Under the pieces are notes generated by a model, which made no database searches, had not been told where the DNA came from, and saw nothing but the letters and a program-made list of their open reading frames with translations. A stretch of 11,462 bases of DNA, taken from positions 1-11,462 of the forward strand of contig SLPX01000081.1 in NCBI GenBank assembly GCA_007131745.1, in the 5' to 3' direction. Position 1 is the stretch's first letter. Every line of letters starts with the position of its first letter. Positions 7,889 through 11,462 of the stretch are shown piece by piece. This DNA comes from Myxococcales bacterium. Its GTDB lineage: Bacteria > Myxococcota > Polyangia > HGW-17 > SLPX01. Made by a program: the position numbers and the translations under genes.

Positions 7889-8016
7889 TCATGTTTCGCC
7901 ATGCATTCGCAAAACAAATTGTCCAGTGAGTCTACGATAAAGCGATATCGACGCAAGCGTCATTTTTTTATTGGCGCGTTTTCCTGCCTCTGCTAAAACA
8001 ATACAAATCATGTTTC
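7889..8016 (+). repeat. Direct repeat TCATGTTTC in the divergent region
   Basis: The 9-base word TCATGTTTC occurs at 7889-7897 and 8008-8016, 119 bases apart. This is slightly more than expected by chance in a region of this size. It could be a pair of protein-binding half-sites or a coincidence. Confidence 0.3.
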
Positions 8017-8071
8017 TGACTCGACACATTGTACAGGCTGTGCCGGATTCGCCGGGATTTTTTTGTGGCTC

Positions 8072-9025
8072 ATGAAACTTTCTCATGAAGATATCGATAA
8101 ATGCATGAACCATCTTAAAAAGGGGTCCAAGAGCTTCTACCGGGCGGCCCGTTTGTTGCCTGAGCGGCTGAGACCTCCGACCGCGGCTGTTTACGCTTTT
8201 TGCAGGGCCACGGATGACATGGTGGACAATCCGCCCGACCGAGAGGAGGCCGCCGCGGCCCCTCAACATGAGACTGTTTTACAAACACTCCGCGACCGGC
8301 TGGATAGCGTCTACTTGGGAGACAACCTGAATGATTTTGTGGATCGCGCGTTTTCCTGGGTGGTAAAAGAATATTCCATTCCTCGAAGTTTGCCCGAAGC
8401 TTTGCTGGAAGGTTATGGATGGGACCTGGAAAAACGTGAATATCATACCATCTCAGATGTTCGCGCGTATTCCGCGAGGGTGGCCGCTGCCGTGGGCTTG
8501 ATGATGACCGTTCTCATGGAACGACGGGAAAAAAACACCCTGGCCAGGGCTTGTGATCTGGGAGTGGCCATGCAGCTTACGAACATAGCCAGGGACGTTG
8601 GTGAAGATGCACATTGCGACAGGCTTTATCTCCCCCGCGAGTGGATGATAGAAGAGGGGATAGACCCGGATGAGTGGATGAAACAACCTGAGTTCAACAG
8701 TGGAATCGGCAAGGTCACTGAGAGGTTGCTCGAAGAGGCCGACCGGCTCTACCAACAGGCCGAAGCGGGCATTGCAGAATTGCCCGAAGACGGACGGACC
8801 GCGATTTGGGCTGCACGATTGATATATGCCGACATAGGCCGGGTGATTCGCAAAAACAAGAACGATTCGGTAACCAGGCGCGCGTATACCACCGGACCCA
8901 GAAAGGCGCGTCTGCTTGTTCGAGCGGTCCTGAAAGCAAGATCCAAAAAAAACAACGTGGGTGTTTGTTTGAATCTTCCGCCCCTGGAAGAAACGCGACA
9001 CCTGGTGGAATCGGTCCTTCAATGA
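8072..9025 (+). CDS. crtB: Phytoene synthase CrtB
   Basis: This 317-residue protein of the squalene/phytoene synthase family (usual bacterial length about 300-320) condenses two geranylgeranyl diphosphates head-to-head to phytoene via prephytoene diphosphate. It is Mg2+-dependent and acts at the inner membrane surface. Visible features are GSKSFYRAARLLP (18-30), the AFCRATDDMVD motif with the first Asp-rich site D48DxxD52, and the second Asp-rich site D175xxxD179 in NIARDVGEDAHCDRLYLP. In that block the usual Gly before Arg/Leu-Tyr-Leu-Pro is Asp183. ATG 8072 gives the natural family N-terminus. An in-frame TTG at 8063 has CGGGA 5 bases upstream and cannot be excluded. The initiation region is weak and follows a small hairpin with a T7 run. 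It is the first gene of the crtB-crtE-crtU operon, and its stop codon lies within a perfect hairpin. Confidence 0.95.
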   Translation: MKLSHEDIDKCMNHLKKGSKSFYRAARLLPERLRPPTAAVYAFCRATDDMVDNPPDREEAAAAPQHETVLQTLRDRLDSVYLGDNLNDFVDRAFSWVVKEYSIPRSLPEALLEGYGWDLEKREYHTISDVRAYSARVAAAVGLMMTVLMERREKNTLARACDLGVAMQLTNIARDVGEDAHCDRLYLPREWMIEEGIDPDEWMKQPEFNSGIGKVTERLLEEADRLYQQAEAGIAELPEDGRTAIWAARLIYADIGRVIRKNKNDSVTRRAYTTGPRKARLLVRAVLKARSKKNNVGVCLNLPPLEETRHLVESVLQ

Positions 9026-9031
9026 AGGACC
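9013..9031 (+). other. Perfect 8-bp stem-loop across the crtB stop codon
   Basis: GGTCCTTC (9013-9020), loop AAT, GAAGGACC (9024-9031). The TGA stop of crtB (9023-9025) sits in the loop and 3' arm. No T-run follows, so it is not an intrinsic terminator. An mRNA processing, stability or coupling role between crtB and crtE is possible. Confidence 0.6.
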
Positions 9032-9063
9032 TCGGTAAATGAAAACATAATGGGTGGTTCTAG

Positions 9064-9930
9064 ATGCATGATTTGATCTTTTTTGAGGAAAAGCTGCGAA
9101 AAATAGTAGATTTGATGATCGCGGCTCCTTGTCCGCCCAGGTTGGCCCAAGCCATCGAGTACGCGGTATTCGGAGGCGGAAACCGCTTGAGGCCGAGATT
9201 GTTGCTGGCGGTCGCGAGAACCTGCAAAAAGACCGATGATTCTCTCTGTCTTTATGGAGCCGCGGCTATCGAGTTGATACATTCCGCTTCCCTCGTGCAC
9301 GATGATTTACCGGCTTTTGACAACGCTGAAATGAGAAGAAACGCTCCATCGGTCCACGCAAAATACGGACAAGCTATTGGAGTGCTGGTGGGAGACGCAT
9401 TGTTGGTGGGCGGGTTTACCGCTTTGTCTCTTGCATCCAAGGAGTTTCCCCAAAAAGCCGGCGAGTTGATACGCATGCTTACCCAGGCGACCGGGTGCCC
9501 GAGCGGCATCATCGCGGGACAGGCATGGGAGGAGGAAGAATCAGTCGCGGTGGAAGAATATCATCGTTCAAAAACCGCTTCGCTGTTCGAGTGGGCGGCC
9601 ATGGCGGGAGCTTTGTGCGCGGGTGAAGATCCCGAGAGCTATCGCGGCCTGGGGCGTTATGTCGGGATGGCGTATCAGATAGCGGATGATCTTCGGGATG
9701 AACTCGGAGACCCTTCGGATCTCGGAAAACCTTCCGGCAAAGACAAAGAGCTGAACCGCCCCAGCATAGTGAAAGAGATGGGCGTAGACAGCGCAATGCA
9801 GCTTTTCGAGTCCACCCTGGAAAAAGCAATTCATTCTGTGCCGGCTTGCAAAAGCCATGAAGAATTGACGAGCTTTGTAGATGAGCTTTTGGCCCGTTTC
9901 CGAACGGCGTTGTCCGGAAAAGCAGGATGA
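9064..9930 (+). CDS. crtE: Geranylgeranyl diphosphate synthase CrtE (polyprenyl synthetase)
   Basis: This 288-residue trans-isoprenyl diphosphate synthase chain-elongates allylic diphosphates with IPP to supply GGPP for CrtB. The first Asp-rich motif D80DLPAFD86 carries the two-residue insertion of bacterial (type II) enzymes. Ala75, five residues before it, matches Pantoea CrtE, where FPP synthases such as IspA have Tyr, so C20 is favoured over C15. The second Asp-rich motif is D208DLRD212. Odd points: in the GGKRLRP motif the Lys that binds diphosphate is Asn40 (GGGNRLRP), and the usual GQxxD is GQAWE. The start ATG 9064 is preceded by GGGTGG (9052-9057), a modest ribosome binding site, and comes 38 bases after crtB. 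Its TGA overlaps an upstream alternative ATG of crtU (ATGA at 9927). Confidence 0.93.
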   Translation: MHDLIFFEEKLRKIVDLMIAAPCPPRLAQAIEYAVFGGGNRLRPRLLLAVARTCKKTDDSLCLYGAAAIELIHSASLVHDDLPAFDNAEMRRNAPSVHAKYGQAIGVLVGDALLVGGFTALSLASKEFPQKAGELIRMLTQATGCPSGIIAGQAWEEEESVAVEEYHRSKTASLFEWAAMAGALCAGEDPESYRGLGRYVGMAYQIADDLRDELGDPSDLGKPSGKDKELNRPSIVKEMGVDSAMQLFESTLEKAIHSVPACKSHEELTSFVDELLARFRTALSGKAG

Positions 9931-9934
9931 GCAA

Positions 9935-9939
9935 GGAGG
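9935..9939 (+). promoter_or_regulatory. Ribosome binding site deciding the crtU start
   Basis: GGAGG within AAGGAGG (9933-9939) is 5 bases before ATG 9945. The upstream in-frame ATG 9927, overlapping the crtE stop, has no comparable site, so 9945 is preferred. Confidence 0.7.
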
Positions 9940-9944
9940 AAAAA

Positions 9945-11462
9945 ATGAAACGTAGAAGCGGGGCCGAGTTGGTTCCATCCAAAAACGCGGGGACAAGAGA
10001 ATCCCTATCGGAGAAAAAGCAGGCGGTCGTGGTGGGCGGCGGATTGGCCGGTTTTGCATCCGCTTTGGTAATGGCCGAACGGGGGGTCGAAGTTGTGATC
10101 CTGGAAAAGAAGCATTACCTGGGAGGACGCGCGGGCGCGTGGACCGAGCATTTGGATGATGGAACCCCGTTTGAAATGGAACGAGGGTTTCACGCCTTTT
10201 TCAGGCAGTATTACAACCTGCGCCGCTTCCTCGAGAAAATCGATCCAGGGCTTCACAACCTGTTGCCCTTGGAGGATTATCCACTGTTCGGCCCTTCCGG
10301 TGATCCCGAGTCTTTTTCCGGCCTTCCCAACAAGGTGCCGTGGAACGTGTTGGAATTGATCCGTCGCACCCCGAGGATGGGTTTTTTCGACATGCTCGGC
10401 GTAAACAAGCGCAGGGCGCTTCAGATGTTCGCGTATGACCCGGTGAAAACCTATGCCCGCTTTGACCACATGACGGCAAAGGAATACCTTGATTCCTTGC
10501 TCTTTCCCCCCGACGCACGGGACATGCTTTTCAATGTTTTCGCGCATTCGTTTTTCAACCCGGAAGACAAGTTTTCCGCGGCCGACCTGTTGATGATGTT
10601 TCATTTTTATTTCATCGGAAACCCCGAAGGCTTGATTTTCGACGTACTCAAAGAGCCGTTTTCCACCGCTTTGTGGCAGCCGATCGAGCGGTACGCAAAA
10701 CAACGCTCGGTCCGGATCCTGACCGAAAGATCCGTTTCCTCGATTGAAATGACCGATGACAATCGCTTTCGCGTGCACATGGAAAACTCGGGTGAACCCG
10801 TGGAAGGCGATGTCTGCGTGCTGGCCGTGGATGTCCCCTCCTTGAAGTCGATAATTGAAAATTCGCCTGCACTCAACAGCCCTCCTTCGTTCAGAGCATC
10901 CATTGATTCCCTGGATGTAACTCTCCCGTTTGCCGTCTGGCGGCTCTGGACGGCCAAACCCCCCAACCCGGACAGAGCGCCTTTTGCCGGCACTACAAAT
11001 CTCGGGTACCTCGATAACATATCGATTTACGAACGCTTCGAGGGAGAAAGCCGTCGATGGAGCCTCCAAACCGGGGGTTCGGTGGTGGAACTTCACGGAT
11101 ACGCGGTTCCCGAAGAAGCGGATGAAGAAGAAATCAAGGCCAACCTGAAAACCAACCTTGAAAGAGTCTACCCTGAAATGCGGTCCGTGGAGATCATGGA
11201 AGATCTTTTTATCCTTGCCCGCGACTGTCCCTCATTCAAACCCTCCATGACCTCGTACAGGCCCGGTGTGGAAACCCCAATAAAGGGCCTCGCCCTGGCC
11301 GGAGACTTCGTGCGGTTGGAATTCCCGTCGGCCCTCATGGAACGGGCCGTCGCTTCGGGATTCATGGCAGCGAATCACCTCATGAGCCCATGGAATCTCC
11401 GGCCAGAACCCATATACAGGATTCCTCAGAAAGGTTTTCTCTCCTGGATGCCCGGTCTGTAA
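9945..11462 (+). CDS. crtU: Carotenoid ring desaturase/methyltransferase CrtU (isorenieratene synthase type)
   Basis: This FAD flavoprotein of 505 residues is near the usual CrtU length (about 500-530). Family members convert beta-ionone rings to aromatic phi (or chi) rings by desaturation with a methyl shift, giving isorenieratene from beta-carotene. Visible features are the dinucleotide fold GGGLAG (31-36) with Glu54, YLGGRAGAW, ERGFHAFFRQYYNLRRFL, LEDYPLFGP, FAHSFFNPEDKFSAADLLMM followed by FHFYFIGNPEGLIFDV, PFSTALWQP, and the C-terminal GLALAGDFVRLEFPSALMERAVASG. These blocks separate it from CrtI, CrtO and CrtISO. No Rieske Cys-His motif is present. ATG 9945 is chosen from AAGGAGG; ATG 9927 would overlap the crtE stop. 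It is the third gene of the crtB operon and ends exactly at the window edge. The ring type made (phi or chi, one or both ends) cannot be read by eye. Confidence 0.85.
   Translation: MKRRSGAELVPSKNAGTRESLSEKKQAVVVGGGLAGFASALVMAERGVEVVILEKKHYLGGRAGAWTEHLDDGTPFEMERGFHAFFRQYYNLRRFLEKIDPGLHNLLPLEDYPLFGPSGDPESFSGLPNKVPWNVLELIRRTPRMGFFDMLGVNKRRALQMFAYDPVKTYARFDHMTAKEYLDSLLFPPDARDMLFNVFAHSFFNPEDKFSAADLLMMFHFYFIGNPEGLIFDVLKEPFSTALWQPIERYAKQRSVRILTERSVSSIEMTDDNRFRVHMENSGEPVEGDVCVLAVDVPSLKSIIENSPALNSPPSFRASIDSLDVTLPFAVWRLWTAKPPNPDRAPFAGTTNLGYLDNISIYERFEGESRRWSLQTGGSVVELHGYAVPEEADEEEIKANLKTNLERVYPEMRSVEIMEDLFILARDCPSFKPSMTSYRPGVETPIKGLALAGDFVRLEFPSALMERAVASGFMAANHLMSPWNLRPEPIYRIPQKGFLSWMPGL

Larger units (their letters stand above)
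7841..8071. promoter_or_regulatory. Divergent crtY/crtB control region
   Basis: No gene lies here. The region separates two divergent operons and must carry both promoters. Palindromes visible: CCCGACCGGG (7866-7875), GAACTGTTC (7875-7883), CGATATCG (7943-7950), GACGC-aa-GCGTC (7950-7961, followed by a T7 run), TGTACA (8030-8035) and CCGG-attcg-CCGG (8043-8055, followed by GA and T7). TACAAT on the minus strand (8034-8029) is a possible -10 for crtY. TACAAA at 8002-8007 is a possible -10 for crtB. Neither has a convincing -35, so an activator or an ECF sigma factor is plausible. No promoter is proven. Confidence 0.5.

Noticed and set aside
10005..11096. Long open frame on the minus strand opposite crtU (363 codons)
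   Set aside because: It has no recognisable domain or ribosome binding site and lies wholly antisense to a strongly conserved gene. It is a shadow of the crtU codon pattern.
1..11462. tRNA, rRNA, CRISPR array, insertion sequence or phage signal
   Set aside because: Neither strand showed any of these by eye: no spaced repeats, no transposase-like frame, no tRNA arm patterns.

Overview
The window is a carotenoid biosynthesis locus (about 2990-11462) preceded by the 3' part of an unrelated large cell-surface protein gene. The surface protein has a myxobacterial-type disulfide repeat (Cys-Asp-Asp-Gly-Asn...Gly-Asp-Gly-Cys), an Asn-rich linker, TIG-like and kelch-like segments and a Cys-rich insert. 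That style points to Myxococcota / Bradymonadia or another former-Deltaproteobacteria lineage. Base composition is near half G+C by eye, lower than most cultured members, so the assignment is tentative.

Layout: (1) 1-2855 (+), partial kelch/TIG surface protein. (2) 2856-2989, an imperfect stem-loop, then a promoter-like element with a small palindrome and a clear ribosome binding site. (3) 2990-4486 (+), a second CrtI-superfamily desaturase. (4) A minus-strand operon transcribed crtY (7840-6626), crtI (6599-5070), then a small exported cysteine-less thioredoxin-fold protein (5073-4492). The last gene overlaps crtI by 4 bases and ends 5 bases from the convergent desaturase gene. (5) 7841-8071, a 231-base divergent control region rich in short palindromes. 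(6) A plus-strand operon crtB (8072-9025), crtE (9064-9930), crtU (9945-11462), whose last stop codon is the last three bases of the window.

Together the genes encode a complete route: CrtE makes geranylgeranyl diphosphate, CrtB makes phytoene, CrtI (perhaps with the second desaturase) makes lycopene, CrtY cyclises it to beta-carotene, and CrtU should aromatise the rings. The predicted product is therefore an aromatic carotenoid of the isorenieratene type in an organism with no phototrophy gene in view. The CrtU family assignment rests on recognising conserved blocks by eye; phi- versus chi-ring chemistry cannot be decided here.

The least explained parts are the cysteine-less YtfJ-like protein coupled to crtI and the exact reaction of the second desaturase. 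The function of a perfect 8-bp hairpin across the crtB stop codon and the control logic of the divergent region are also open. No regulator gene, hydroxylase, ketolase or glycosyltransferase is present in the window.
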